The notes: generated by a model not told the origin, from the sequence alone. A stretch of 10,299 nt of DNA from Betaproteobacteria bacterium (GCA_016867955.1 VGIE01000045.1:1-10299), one strand, 5' to 3'. Counted from the stretch's first letter, positions 1 through 6,657 are shown. Program-made: numbers and translations.

Positions 1-122
1 GCGCAGTCCCGCTGAAGAAAGGCCGCCTGCTCACACAGCACACCGGGCTGCCACCAAGGCCCGCCGACGCGCGGCATCCGGCCGGGACGCGCCGCGGCAA
101 GGCGGCCGGCAGTAAGCGCTGA
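1..122 (+). CDS. possible C-terminal end of a gene entering from the left
   Basis: From base 3 a plus-strand frame is open from the window edge to TGA at 120-122 and would encode the last 39 residues of a protein. The tail is strongly basic (ends RRGKAAGSKR) and its codons are rich in third-position G/C, as in the catabolic genes of the window. Basic, disordered C-terminal tails of this kind are common on RNA-binding proteins, but no domain is visible and no function can be assigned. It overlaps an opposing open frame (minus, 229 to 1), and at most one of the two is likely real. The codon bias slightly favours this one. Confidence 0.35.
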   Translation, partial: AVPLKKGRLLTQHTGLPPRPADARHPAGTRRGKAAGSKR

Positions 123-229
123 ACACGGCACCACACCAACTGCGGATTCTTACGGATGGCCTGCAGATCCCTGCGCGTCAGGATGCGCAGCAGGTCGCGT
201 TGCCCGCGCGTCAGCATGTGCTTGTCCAT
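1..229 (-). CDS. possible N-terminal part of a hypothetical protein leaving the window
   Basis: A minus-strand frame begins with ATG at 229 and stays open to the left edge (76 codons visible). A purine-rich AAGGGAAGGG lies a few bases upstream of the ATG, an acceptable ribosome binding site. The first 33 or so residues (MDKHMLTRGQRDLLRIL...) look like a normal soluble helix-rich start. The remainder is Arg/Pro/Gly/Cys-rich and looks more like a shadow of the opposite strand. I recognise no family. It conflicts with the plus-strand open frame ending at 122. It could be a short or decayed gene, or chance. Confidence 0.28.
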   Translation of the reverse strand, partial: MDKHMLTRGQRDLLRILTRRDLQAIRKNPQLVWCRVQRLLPAALPRRVPAGCRASAGLGGSPVCCVSRRPFFSGTA

Positions 230-565
230 CGACCCTTCCCTTGGCGATTGCGGTGAAGGGTGTCGAACCGGCGTGACAGGGAGATCACGCACACCACCGC
301 TCAAAGCGTCTCGACCGGGCGCAATTGGCGGTTTGGATTCCGCACCGCAAGTCAATACCGGTGATGCGAAAGATGCCCACAAAATCTGTGGATTACTTCG
401 TGGACATCATCGCGCGGCACCTGCAAGTCGATGATTTGCAAAGATCGGGGCCGGGATGGTGAATTATTAATCAGCGAATTTTTTATTTCGTTCTTGTGAC
501 GCCATGGTCCGAAGGTAAGATGCGCGCTCGCCGCTCATCCACACCTCGCACAAGGCCCGTCCGAC
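230..565. other. intergenic region, no gene seen
   Basis: No convincing coding frame on either strand; the open frames present have atypical Arg/Ser/Pro-rich composition. An A+T-rich patch at about 462-490 just upstream of the pyrophosphohydrolase gene probably contains its promoter, but I cannot place a -35/-10 pair with confidence. A small inverted repeat (CCACA, 5-base loop, TGTGG) lies at about 380-394. Confidence 0.5.
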
Positions 566-991
566 ATGTCGAAGCCCTTCCACGAACGCATCGCCGCCAT
601 GAACGCGATGTACAAGCTGCCCGCCCACCCCAAGCCAAGCATCCCCGGCGATGTGGCCGACAGGCTGGTGAAGTTCAAGGCGACGCTGATGGACGAGGTG
701 CACGAGATCGACGACATCGTGGCGCTGGCGAACCAGGGAGCGGACAGGCTGACCCTCGCCGTGGCCATCGCCGATCTCCTCGGTGACATCATGGTATACT
801 GCCGCTCCGAAGCGCTGAAGTACGGCCTGCCGCTCGAAGCCGTGCTCGACATCGTCATGGACAGCAACGAATCCAAGCTCGGTGCCGACGGCAAGCCGAT
901 CTACGACGCCAACGGCAAGTTTCTCAAGGGCCCGAACTACTGGAAGCCGGAGCCGAAGATCCGGGCACTGCTGGCGTCGGCGGCGAAGTAG
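566..991 (+). CDS. MazG/PRA-PH-like nucleoside triphosphate pyrophosphohydrolase family protein
   Basis: A 141-residue soluble, mostly helical protein resembling the all-alpha NTP pyrophosphohydrolase superfamily (phosphoribosyl-ATP pyrophosphohydrolase / MazG-like), whose members hydrolyse nucleotide triphosphates to monophosphate and pyrophosphate using Mg2+ held by acidic residues. Seen here: an acidic helix DEVHEIDD (E44, E47, D49, D50), a second helix ADLLGDIMVYCRSEA with D70 and D74, and the SNESKLGADGKPIYDANGK...KGPNYWKP segment (about 100-128), which I recall as characteristic of a stand-alone housecleaning-type subfamily. The ATG at 566 has only a weak upstream ribosome site, but no earlier in-frame start exists nearby. 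It appears to be a single gene. A G+C hairpin (GGCGCC arms, 991-996 and 1006-1011) begins at the stop codon without a T-run. The substrate is not predictable. Confidence 0.8.
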   Translation: MSKPFHERIAAMNAMYKLPAHPKPSIPGDVADRLVKFKATLMDEVHEIDDIVALANQGADRLTLAVAIADLLGDIMVYCRSEALKYGLPLEAVLDIVMDSNESKLGADGKPIYDANGKFLKGPNYWKPEPKIRALLASAAK

Positions 992-1129
992 GCGCCCGCC
1001 GCACCGGCGCCCGAACTCCATCAGCAAGATCGCACGCGGCAACGCGGCATCGGTCATTGCGCCCCGCGTGCGCATTGCTGTTGTCAATGCGGGCCATGGA
1101 TCCGGGCGGGGGCGACCCTGCAACACTTT

Positions 1130-1172
1130 CTTGCAATTTTCGGCGCACGGAGGCCTTCACATGCATTGCAAG
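1130..1172. repeat. 8-bp inverted repeat (CTTGCAAT / ATTGCAAG) around the small-RNA promoter
   Basis: CTTGCAAT at 1130-1137 and its exact reverse complement ATTGCAAG at 1165-1172 bracket the proposed -35 element at 1156-1161. The arms are about 35 bp apart centre to centre, close to three and a half helical turns. This could be a pair of operator half-sites for a regulator of the proposed small RNA. No regulator is visible in the window. A separate 7-bp inverted repeat, CGCATTG-7-CAATGCG, lies just upstream at 1071-1091. Confidence 0.3.
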
Positions 1173-1185
1173 TGGCGCGTATATT
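1156..1185 (+). promoter_or_regulatory. predicted sigma-70-type promoter for the small RNA
   Basis: TTCACA at 1156-1161 matches the -35 consensus TTGACA at five of six positions, and TATATT at 1180-1185 resembles the -10 box, with an 18-bp spacer. The predicted start site, about 7 bases after the -10, is at or near 1192. That is the first base of the downstream hairpin. No protein-coding start follows closely. This is inference from consensus matching. Confidence 0.4.
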
Positions 1186-1191
1186 GAAGTC

Positions 1192-1256
1192 GCGTTCAGT
1201 TCTCCCTTCCTCTTGCTGAACGCTGGCCCGGGTCGCAAACCTGGGCCTAACTTTTT
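1192..1256 (+). ncRNA. candidate trans-acting small RNA with a C/U-rich anti-Shine-Dalgarno loop
   Basis: About 65 nt flanked by a promoter-like element and ending in an intrinsic terminator. Hairpin 1 (1192-1223) has a perfect 8-bp stem, GCGTTCAG pairing with CTGAACGC, and a 16-nt almost all-pyrimidine loop containing CTCCCTTCCTC. Hairpin 2 (1225-1247) is the terminator stem. A two-hairpin RNA exposing a C/U-rich loop complementary to Shine-Dalgarno sequences is a known architecture for small regulatory RNAs in alpha- and betaproteobacteria; I do not claim membership of a named family. The TTCCTC in the loop would pair with the GAGGAA ribosome site of the neighbouring CoA-transferase gene, though such complementarity is generic. 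It lies in the non-coding gap between the pyrophosphohydrolase and CoA-transferase genes. It could instead be a long 3' trailer of the pyrophosphohydrolase transcript. Confidence 0.45.
1225..1256 (+). terminator. rho-independent terminator
   Basis: GGCCCGGG (1225-1232) and CCTGGGCC (1240-1247) form an 8-bp stem with one G-U wobble around a 7-nt loop, followed by TAAC and five T residues (1252-1256). It ends the proposed small RNA, or alternatively transcripts from the pyrophosphohydrolase gene whose stop is about 230 bases upstream. Confidence 0.6.
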
Positions 1257-1440
1257 GGGCCGACCAGGACTCTGCACGGCCATGAGCCCTTCCGGCAAGC
1301 CCGCCACGACGCGCATCTGATCATGACGGCACGAATTCGACCAGAATTGATGTCATGAATATGGCTTCGATGACAGTATTCGAAAGGACATTTTTTCCAA
1401 TCTGGCAGTTTTTATTGAAGCTGGACCGGTCGCGCGCCGC
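1257..1440. other. non-coding stretch between convergent units
   Basis: No gene recognised. It contains an inverted repeat TGTCAT (1351-1356) / ATGACA (1370-1375) with a 13-bp spacer, and A/T-rich runs around 1376-1420 that lie directly downstream of the minus-strand CoA-transferase stop. They could contribute to transcription termination there, but no clear stem followed by a T-run on the minus strand is evident. Confidence 0.35.
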
Positions 1441-2673
1441 TCACCCTGACGCCACCAGCTTGCGGTCATGCAACCGGCCGATCTCGCCCGCCGACAGGCC
1501 CAGCACCGTCGCCAGCACCTCGTCTGTATGCTCGCCCAGCCGCGGCGCGCGCGGCGGCGCGCCGCGTGGCAGCCCCGGGTAGTTCATCGCCGCGCCGGGC
1601 GTGAGGTAGCGGTGGCTACTCGGATGCGCCACCTCCGTGAAGAGCGGATTCTGCGCGCTGGCCCGCAGGCGCGGCTCCTCGGCCAGCGCCTGCTGCACCG
1701 TGCGATACGGGCCCCAGCACACGCCGCCTGCGTCGAGCTTTTCGCCGGCCTCGGCGAACGACCAGCGCGCGACCGTCGCCGCCACAAGCGGAAACAACCG
1801 CTCGCGGTGCGTAAAGCGCTGGCCTTCGTGGGCGAATGACACGCCGAGTTCCTGCTCGATGCGCGCCACCGCCTCGGCAATGCCGAAGGTCTTGACGATG
1901 GCCGACCACTGCGACACAGTGATGGCGACAATCATCACGCGCCGGCCGTCGGCGGTCGCGAAGTCGCGCCCGAAGGCGCCGTAGAGGTCGTTGCCGATGC
2001 GCGGGCGGTCGGCGCCCGAGGCCGTCGCTTCGGCGATCTGGCCGAGGTTGCCCAGCGTCGCCAGGCCCAGTTCACCCAGCGGCACATGGACCTCCTGGCC
2101 CTGCCCGGTCTCGCGGCGCAGGCGCTCGGCGGCGAGCAGCGCATAGGCGGCGGTGGCGCCGGCAAGCAGGTCCCAGGCCGGCAGCACGTGGTTGACCGGC
2201 GCGGCCTCGCCGCTGCCGAGGCTCGACGGGCCCGTCATGGCCGGCAGCCCCAGGCTGCAATTCACCGTGTAGTCCACGGCCGAGCTGCCGTCCGCCCAGC
2301 CCATCACCCGCACGCTGATGATGTCGGGCCGCCGCGCGGCCAGCGCCGCGTGCGAGAGAAAGCTCTTCACCGGGAAGTTGGTGACGAAGAGGCCGGTGTT
2401 GGGCCCGGGCGCGGTGGCGAGGCCGATGGCCAGTTCGCGCCCCTCCGGCGAGGCGAGGTCGATGGCGATGGATTTCTTGCCCTTGTTCAGGCCCTCCCAG
2501 TAGAAGCTTGCGCCCCCGGGAGAGACCGGCCAACGACGGTAGTCGAGCCCGCCACCGATGTTGTCGAAGCGGATGACCTCGGCGCCGAGCTGCAGGAGGT
2601 TGAGGCCGCAGCTGGGCGCGGCGATGAAGGAGGCGCCTTCGATGACGCGCAGGCCGCCGAGCAGCGAATACAT
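1441..2673 (-). CDS. class III (CaiB/BaiF) CoA-transferase
   Basis: A 410-residue protein of the CaiB/BaiF (formyl-CoA transferase) family, which moves CoA between acyl-CoA esters and free carboxylates in the cytoplasm through an aspartyl-CoA thioester intermediate. Seen: the typical N-terminus LLGGLRVIEGASFIAAPSCG, then QLGAEVIRFD and NKGKKSIAIDL, and the catalytic-Asp region PAWDLLAGATAAYALL, where D168 corresponds by position to Asp169 of formyl-CoA transferase. Length is normal (about 400). ATG at 2673 is preceded by a good ribosome site, GAGGAAACCACC-ATG. It is the last gene of the minus-strand cluster and starts 33 bp after the acyl-CoA dehydrogenase stop, so co-transcription is likely. 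Donor and acceptor cannot be told from sequence; the context suggests CoA cycling between the pathway's substrate and an intermediate such as a dicarboxylate. Confidence 0.92.
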   Translation of the reverse strand: MYSLLGGLRVIEGASFIAAPSCGLNLLQLGAEVIRFDNIGGGLDYRRWPVSPGGASFYWEGLNKGKKSIAIDLASPEGRELAIGLATAPGPNTGLFVTNFPVKSFLSHAALAARRPDIISVRVMGWADGSSAVDYTVNCSLGLPAMTGPSSLGSGEAAPVNHVLPAWDLLAGATAAYALLAAERLRRETGQGQEVHVPLGELGLATLGNLGQIAEATASGADRPRIGNDLYGAFGRDFATADGRRVMIVAITVSQWSAIVKTFGIAEAVARIEQELGVSFAHEGQRFTHRERLFPLVAATVARWSFAEAGEKLDAGGVCWGPYRTVQQALAEEPRLRASAQNPLFTEVAHPSSHRYLTPGAAMNYPGLPRGAPPRAPRLGEHTDEVLATVLGLSAGEIGRLHDRKLVASG

Positions 2674-2706
2674 GGTGGTTTCCTCGTGGTTTTCCGAATT
2701 GCGGTG

Positions 2707-4431
2707 CTACGGGCCCTGCGACAGCAGCCCCTTGCCGATGACACCGGCCTGGATCTCTGCCGCGCCTTCGAAGATGCTGAGGATGCGCGCGTCCACCAGT
2801 AGCCGGCTGACCGGGTACTCCTCGGCGTAACCGTTGCCGCCGTGGATCTGCAATGCGCAGTCGGCGTTCGACCAGGCCACACGCGCGGCCAGCAGCTTGG
2901 CCATGCCGGCCTCGATGTCGCAGCGGCGGCCCTTGTCCTTCTCGCGCGCAGCGTAGAGCGCCAGCTGGCGCGACAGCATGGTTTCCACCGCCATCCACGC
3001 CAGCTTGCCCGATATGCGCGGAAACTCGAGGATGGGCTTGCCGAACTGGACGCGCTCGCAGGCGTACTTGAGCCCGAGTTCCAGCGCGTTCTGCGCCACG
3101 CCCACCGCGCGCGCTGCGGTCTGGATGCGCGCCGATTCGAAAGTCGCCATCAACTGCTTGAAACCCTGCCCCTCCGCGCCGCCGAGCAGGCTGGCCTTCG
3201 GCGTGGCGAGCCCGTCGAAGGCCAGCTCGTATTCCTTCATGCCGCGGTAGCCAAGCACGCGGATCTCGCTGCCCGAGAGCCCCTCGAGCGGGAACGCATC
3301 GGCCGGCGTGCCGCGCGGCTTCTCCACCAGAAACATCGACAGCCCCTTGTAGCCCGGGCCGCCGGTGCGCGCGAGCAGGGTCATCACGTCCGAACGCGCC
3401 GCGTGGGTGATCCAGGTCTTGTTGCCGGTGATGCGATAGCTGTCGCCTTCCAGCACCGCCCGCGTCTGCAGGCTCGCGAGGTCGGAGCCGGTGCTGGGCT
3501 CGGTGAATACCGCCGTGGGCAGCACTGCACCAGAGGCGATGGCGGGCAGCCAGCGCGCCTTCTGAGCCTCGGTGCCACCCCTGACGATGAGCTCGGCGGC
3601 GATCTCCGAGCGCGTGCCGAGCGACCCTACGCCAAGGTAGCCGCGCGAAAGCTCCTCGGTGACCACGCACATCGCCACCCTGCCGAGCCCAAGGCCGCCA
3701 AAGGCTTCCGGTACCGTCACGCCGAACACGCCCATATCGGCGAGTGCGCGCAACACGTCCCCCGGGATCAGCACATCGGCGCGGTGCCAGCCCTGCGCCT
3801 GCGGCCCGATGACCGTGTCAACATAGCGGCGGATCTGCTCGGCCATCAGTACCAGCGCGGGGTCGCCGAGCGCCACTTCGCCATAACCATGCCGCTCCAG
3901 GATCAGCGCGCAAAGGCGGCGTCCCAGCCCCGGATCGCGGCGCGCCTCGACCAGCGATTGCACCGCTGCGGTGGCCAGCAGCCCCGCATCGGCTTCCTTC
4001 AGGCCAAGGTCGCCAGGCCTTACGAACTCCGCCTGCGACACGGCGATGCCGCCCTGCAACTGCGCGAGGTACTCGCCGTAGCCGGCAACGAGGATGAGTT
4101 GTTCGAGCTCATGCAGGCGGCCATCGGACTGCAGGCTGCGCCCCCAGCCTAGCAGCGCCCGCAATGCGCACAGGTAGGTAGCCACCCAGGCGTAGCCGTG
4201 CACCGCCACCTGCTCGGCCTCGAGGCGAGCGGCGTCGGGCGCGCCGTCGCGATGCGGCGCCACGCGCGACAGCACGCTTGCACGCGCGGCCTCGAGTTGA
4301 CGCTCTGCCGCTGTCAGTGCCGCTGTGCAGGTGTCGATCGGTTCGGGCGGATTCCGCGTCAAGGAACGAGGTCCCGGCGCTGGCGCTAGCGTTTCGCCGA
4401 CACGCTGTCGAAGGCCATCCAGCAGGTCCAC
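2707..4431 (-). CDS. acyl-CoA dehydrogenase, (2S)-methylsuccinyl-CoA dehydrogenase-like
   Basis: A flavin-dependent acyl-CoA dehydrogenase with an N-terminal extension of about 190 residues. The ACAD core runs from about 195 to the end: FTEPSTGSD (309-317), YRITGNKTWITH, ERVQFGKPI, QIHGGNGY (528-535), and the catalytic Glu in IFEGAAEIQ (E555). The extension contains VHGYAWVATYLCALR and ELEQLILVAGYGEYLAQLQGG (split here as two short pieces), followed by ISQ/VSQ-type and LGL segments. I recall these from methylsuccinyl-CoA dehydrogenase (Mcd) of the ethylmalonyl-CoA pathway, which oxidises a branched dicarboxylic acyl-CoA to mesaconyl-CoA. The GTG start at 4431 overlaps the upstream gene by 46 bp. 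A TTG at 4362 would give 551 residues, closer to Mcd length, and a 23-bp gap, and may be the real start. None of the other ethylmalonyl-CoA pathway genes is present, so a paralog acting on another branched acyl-CoA is possible. Confidence 0.9.
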   Translation of the reverse strand: MDLLDGLRQRVGETLAPAPGPRSLTRNPPEPIDTCTAALTAAERQLEAARASVLSRVAPHRDGAPDAARLEAEQVAVHGYAWVATYLCALRALLGWGRSLQSDGRLHELEQLILVAGYGEYLAQLQGGIAVSQAEFVRPGDLGLKEADAGLLATAAVQSLVEARRDPGLGRRLCALILERHGYGEVALGDPALVLMAEQIRRYVDTVIGPQAQGWHRADVLIPGDVLRALADMGVFGVTVPEAFGGLGLGRVAMCVVTEELSRGYLGVGSLGTRSEIAAELIVRGGTEAQKARWLPAIASGAVLPTAVFTEPSTGSDLASLQTRAVLEGDSYRITGNKTWITHAARSDVMTLLARTGGPGYKGLSMFLVEKPRGTPADAFPLEGLSGSEIRVLGYRGMKEYELAFDGLATPKASLLGGAEGQGFKQLMATFESARIQTAARAVGVAQNALELGLKYACERVQFGKPILEFPRISGKLAWMAVETMLSRQLALYAAREKDKGRRCDIEAGMAKLLAARVAWSNADCALQIHGGNGYAEEYPVSRLLVDARILSIFEGAAEIQAGVIGKGLLSQGP

Positions 4432-5087
4432 AGCGCCTCGGCAGTGCCGAGGATGGTGTTGTAGACGCGCCTCAGGCCGGCATCGCTGGGATTGCCGATG
4501 GCGACCACCTTCTGCGATTCGTCGCCATGTTCCTCATCGGCCTTGATGTGCATCTCGAAAAACAGGCGCGCCTTGTCGTCGACGCCGTAATGGTTCTTCA
4601 GTCCGTCGGACACCTTGCGGAAGGTCACCGGGATCTGGCGCTCGCCGCCGTAGCCCATGCCGGCCAGCCCTTCGGTCCAGTGCCGGTGGCAGAGCGATAC
4701 TTCCCAGTGGTTAAGCATGGCGCGCGTGCCCGGCAGCGGCTCGTTCGACGAGAGCTTCGCGCGCTGCGAGCCCATGGCTTCGGCGAAGTCCGCCATCAGT
4801 TCAGGATGCGGCTTGGTGCCGGAGAGCTGCCCGGTGGCCTCCTCGAGCAGGCTGTCCCAGATGTGGCTGCGCGCCTCGGGATTGTCGCAGTTGCCGTAGG
4901 CCACGCCGATCCACGGCACCACCGCTTCCACATAGAGGTAGGTCTGCTCGGCCCAGACGCGGATCTGCTCGCGCGACAGCGTGCCATTGGCCACGCCCTG
5001 CACGAACGGGTGAATGGACAGGTTGCGCCCGGGCTGCTGGAGCGCCCGGTCGGCCTGCTCGAACATCGCGGTAATGCGGCTATCCAT
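4386..5087 (-). CDS. heme-oxygenase-like iron-containing oxidase (PqqC/TenA/CADD superfamily)
   Basis: A 233-residue all-helical protein of the heme-oxygenase-like domain-containing oxidase (HDO) type, often annotated as iron-containing redox enzyme or PqqC-like protein. HDO enzymes use a non-heme mono- or di-iron centre and O2 for unusual oxidations. Seen: LLEEATG...HPEL (E83, H94), ERQIP (E149) and the signature H-x3-D-x2-H (H180, D184, H187, in EMHIKADEEHGDE). This is a full candidate ligand set, so it is likely active and not a transcriptional regulator despite common TenA-regulator labels. I choose ATG 5087 because GGGGAGGAG lies just upstream; the in-frame ATG at 5147 would put the start inside a perfect hairpin. 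It follows the epoxide hydrolase by 121 bp and is directly coupled to the acyl-CoA dehydrogenase. The substrate is unknown; oxidative decarboxylation or hydroxylation of a pathway acid is conceivable. Confidence 0.85.
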   Translation of the reverse strand: MDSRITAMFEQADRALQQPGRNLSIHPFVQGVANGTLSREQIRVWAEQTYLYVEAVVPWIGVAYGNCDNPEARSHIWDSLLEEATGQLSGTKPHPELMADFAEAMGSQRAKLSSNEPLPGTRAMLNHWEVSLCHRHWTEGLAGMGYGGERQIPVTFRKVSDGLKNHYGVDDKARLFFEMHIKADEEHGDESQKVVAIGNPSDAGLRRVYNTILGTAEALWTCWMAFDSVSAKR

Positions 5088-5143
5088 GCACTCCTCCCCA
5101 AAGAGTCTGGCAATCGGCAATGAACTATTCGGCGATTCAAAGT

Positions 5144-5171
5144 GCATCCTCGCGCTCCTGCGCGAGGATGC
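5144..5171. repeat. perfect 12-bp hairpin in the intergenic gap of the catabolic operon
   Basis: GCATCCTCGCGC (5144-5155) and its exact complement (5160-5171) enclose a 4-nt loop. It sits between the epoxide hydrolase stop (5209) and the oxidase start (5087). There is no T-run on either strand, so it is not a classical terminator. An mRNA stability or processing element setting different expression of the epoxide hydrolase and the downstream genes is more likely, or it may be a repeated intergenic palindrome of the genome. Confidence 0.6.
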
Positions 5172-5208
5172 GCGACGATGCTCCGAGTGAAATTCCAGGC
5201 GGACAGGC

Positions 5209-6375
5209 TCAGCGCAGCGGGCGAAAGAACGCCCGGTACTCCGGGATCACCTGCGCGGGCTGTTCCGAGGGCGCGAAGTGGCCGCCGCGCGGGAAGATCG
5301 TCCAGCGCTTCAGGTTGGTCCGCGCCTCGCACCAGGACTTCGGCAGCATGCGCAGTTCCTTGGGCGAGATGCCGAAGCCCGTTGGCACGGCAATCGACGG
5401 CTTGCGCTCGTGCTGCAGGTTCCAGCCGCGCGTGAAGGTCTCGTTATAGAGCCGGAACGAGGTGCCGATGGTATTGGTGAGCCAGTAGATCGAGGCCGTG
5501 GTGCAGAGGAAGTCGCGGTCGAATACGCTCTCCACATTGCCGCCGCAATCGCTCCATGCGCGGCGCCGTTCCCACAGCCAGGCCGCCGTGCCCACCGGCG
5601 AATCGGCCAGCGCAAAGGCCAGCGTCTGCGGGTCGTGGATGTGCACGGCCGAATGGCTGGTGATGGTGGGCAAGGCTTCCTGCAGGCGCATCCACATCCA
5701 TTGTTCATCGGCCGCGAAGTCGGACGCCTTCAGCGCCCCGGGATCGACGCCGGGCAGCCGCGCCATGGTGAGATAAATGCCGATCAGATGCTCGGCATGC
5801 GCGTGGCCCATCTGCGCCGTGACGATGGCGCCCCAGTCGCCGCCCGCCGCGGCGAAGCGCTCATGCCCGAGACCTGCCATCAGCTTGACCCACAGGTCGG
5901 CCACGCGCGGCGCGCTGATGCCGGTGGTGCGCAGGGGTTCGGAAAACCCGTAGCCGGGGAGCGAGGGCACGATGACATCGAAGGCGTCGGCCGCGTCGCC
6001 CCCATGCGCTGCGGGATCCGAGAGTGGACCAATGACGTCCTTCCAGTCCCAGAACGTCCACGGCCAGCCATGGGTGAGGATGAGCGGCAGGGGTTTCACG
6101 CCTGGCGCCCCCTTGCCCTTCACATGGATGAAATGGATGGGGACGCCGTCGATGACCGTCCTGAACTGCGCAAAGCGGTTGATCACCGCCTCCTGCGCGC
6201 GCCAGTCGTAGGTGTCGGCCCAAAAACGCACCATGCCCTCGAGCCAGCCACGCTCGACGCCGTAGGTCCAGCGCTCGTTGCCGAAATCGTCGGCCCAGCG
6301 CGCAGTACGCAGACGCCGGCGCATGTCCTCGAGCAATGCATCGGGAATGTTGATGCTGAAGGGTTTGATGTCCAT
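5209..6375 (-). CDS. epoxide hydrolase (EHN domain plus alpha/beta hydrolase)
   Basis: A 388-residue microsomal-type epoxide hydrolase, which opens epoxides to vicinal diols with water. Residues 3 to about 110 match the epoxide hydrolase N-terminal domain (FSINIPDALLEDMRRRL, RWTYGVE, WLEGMVRFW, DWRAQEAVINRFAQF). The alpha/beta hydrolase fold follows with the oxyanion motif HGWP (102-105), LPGYGFSEP, nucleophile D180 in GGDWG, a likely ring-opening Tyr in FRLYNE (Y310) and the catalytic His H366 in GGHFAP; E340 may be the acid of the triad. There is no signal peptide or membrane anchor. ATG 6375 has only a weak ribosome site. It is the first gene of the minus-strand cluster and divergent from the acyl-CoA ligase. 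The context suggests it handles an epoxide formed in the pathway, perhaps by the neighbouring iron oxidase, but that is inference. Confidence 0.9.
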   Translation of the reverse strand: MDIKPFSINIPDALLEDMRRRLRTARWADDFGNERWTYGVERGWLEGMVRFWADTYDWRAQEAVINRFAQFRTVIDGVPIHFIHVKGKGAPGVKPLPLILTHGWPWTFWDWKDVIGPLSDPAAHGGDAADAFDVIVPSLPGYGFSEPLRTTGISAPRVADLWVKLMAGLGHERFAAAGGDWGAIVTAQMGHAHAEHLIGIYLTMARLPGVDPGALKASDFAADEQWMWMRLQEALPTITSHSAVHIHDPQTLAFALADSPVGTAAWLWERRRAWSDCGGNVESVFDRDFLCTTASIYWLTNTIGTSFRLYNETFTRGWNLQHERKPSIAVPTGFGISPKELRMLPKSWCEARTNLKRWTIFPRGGHFAPSEQPAQVIPEYRAFFRPLR

Positions 6376-6399
6376 GGATGAATGTTACTTCAACTGTCG

Positions 6400-6419
6400 C
6401 CTGCGTGTTCTCACGCAGG
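6400..6419. promoter_or_regulatory. palindrome upstream of the epoxide hydrolase gene
   Basis: CCTGCGTG-TTCT-CACGCAGG is a perfect 8-bp inverted repeat with a 4-bp centre, 25 to 44 bp upstream of the epoxide hydrolase ATG. It could be an operator or a hairpin in the 5' untranslated region of the minus-strand operon. It also overlaps the stop (6411-6413) of a short remnant frame. Confidence 0.35.
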
Positions 6420-6657
6420 TGGCCACTCGCCGCGATAGCCCGGGATCCGGGAAATCTCCTCGGCACTTTCGCGCACCAGCGCCGGCACGGCGGCCATGCG
6501 ATCGCGCATTCGCGAGCAGGCGTTCCCTGCAGGCGCCGCTCCACATCATTACCGATGTCAACATCGCCTGCAGGTACGCGGGGCTGTCGTGGAGATACAG
6601 GGCTACCTCGTCCTGCCGTCCGAGTCCTGCATCAAGCAGGCACCGGGAAGCCTGCGT
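6411..6657 (-). pseudogene. decayed fragment of an acyl-CoA ligase
   Basis: In the divergent intergenic region the minus strand encodes, in one frame (6657 to about 6550), CLLDAGLGRQDEVALYLHDS followed by PAYLQAMLTSV. This matches the helix and strand near the N-terminus of AMP-forming acyl-CoA ligases (G-x-GDxVALYLxNSPEYLEA-type). The equivalent stretch in the intact ligase next door is different (GIGGRDHVAILGNNCTAYIL), so it comes from another paralog. The similarity then ends. A different frame from 6509 to the stop at 6411-6413 reads MRDRMAAVPALVRESAEEIS and so on, with coding-like third-position G/C, and may be the C-terminal scrap of another gene. No ribosome site or intact domain is present. 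It is probably a relic of rearrangement. Confidence 0.45.

Noticed and set aside
4..20. Similarity of CAGTCCCgCTgAAGAAA to bases 8394-8410 (15 of 17 identical)
   Set aside because: Two mismatches over 17 bases is expected a few times by chance in all-against-all comparison of 10 kb; no extended homology on either side.
390..400. DnaA-box-like TGTGGATTA
   Set aside because: Single site with a mismatch, no cluster or origin-type A+T region.
924..1320. Open frames of 87 to 130 codons on both strands across the small-RNA region
   Set aside because: Low-complexity Pro/Ser/Arg/Gly translations, overlapping a promoter, hairpins and terminator; no family seen.
2072..3670. A 532-codon minus-strand open frame spanning the dehydrogenase and CoA-transferase genes
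   Set aside because: It is an out-of-frame shadow of two clear enzymes; its translation is Arg/Ala/Gly-rich with no domain.
2842..4152. A 436-codon plus-strand open frame opposite the acyl-CoA dehydrogenase
   Set aside because: Antisense shadow caused by high G+C; composition rich in Arg, His and Gln with no recognisable family.
5278..6381. A 367-codon plus-strand open frame opposite the epoxide hydrolase
   Set aside because: Antisense shadow; the minus strand carries the full catalytic set of an epoxide hydrolase.
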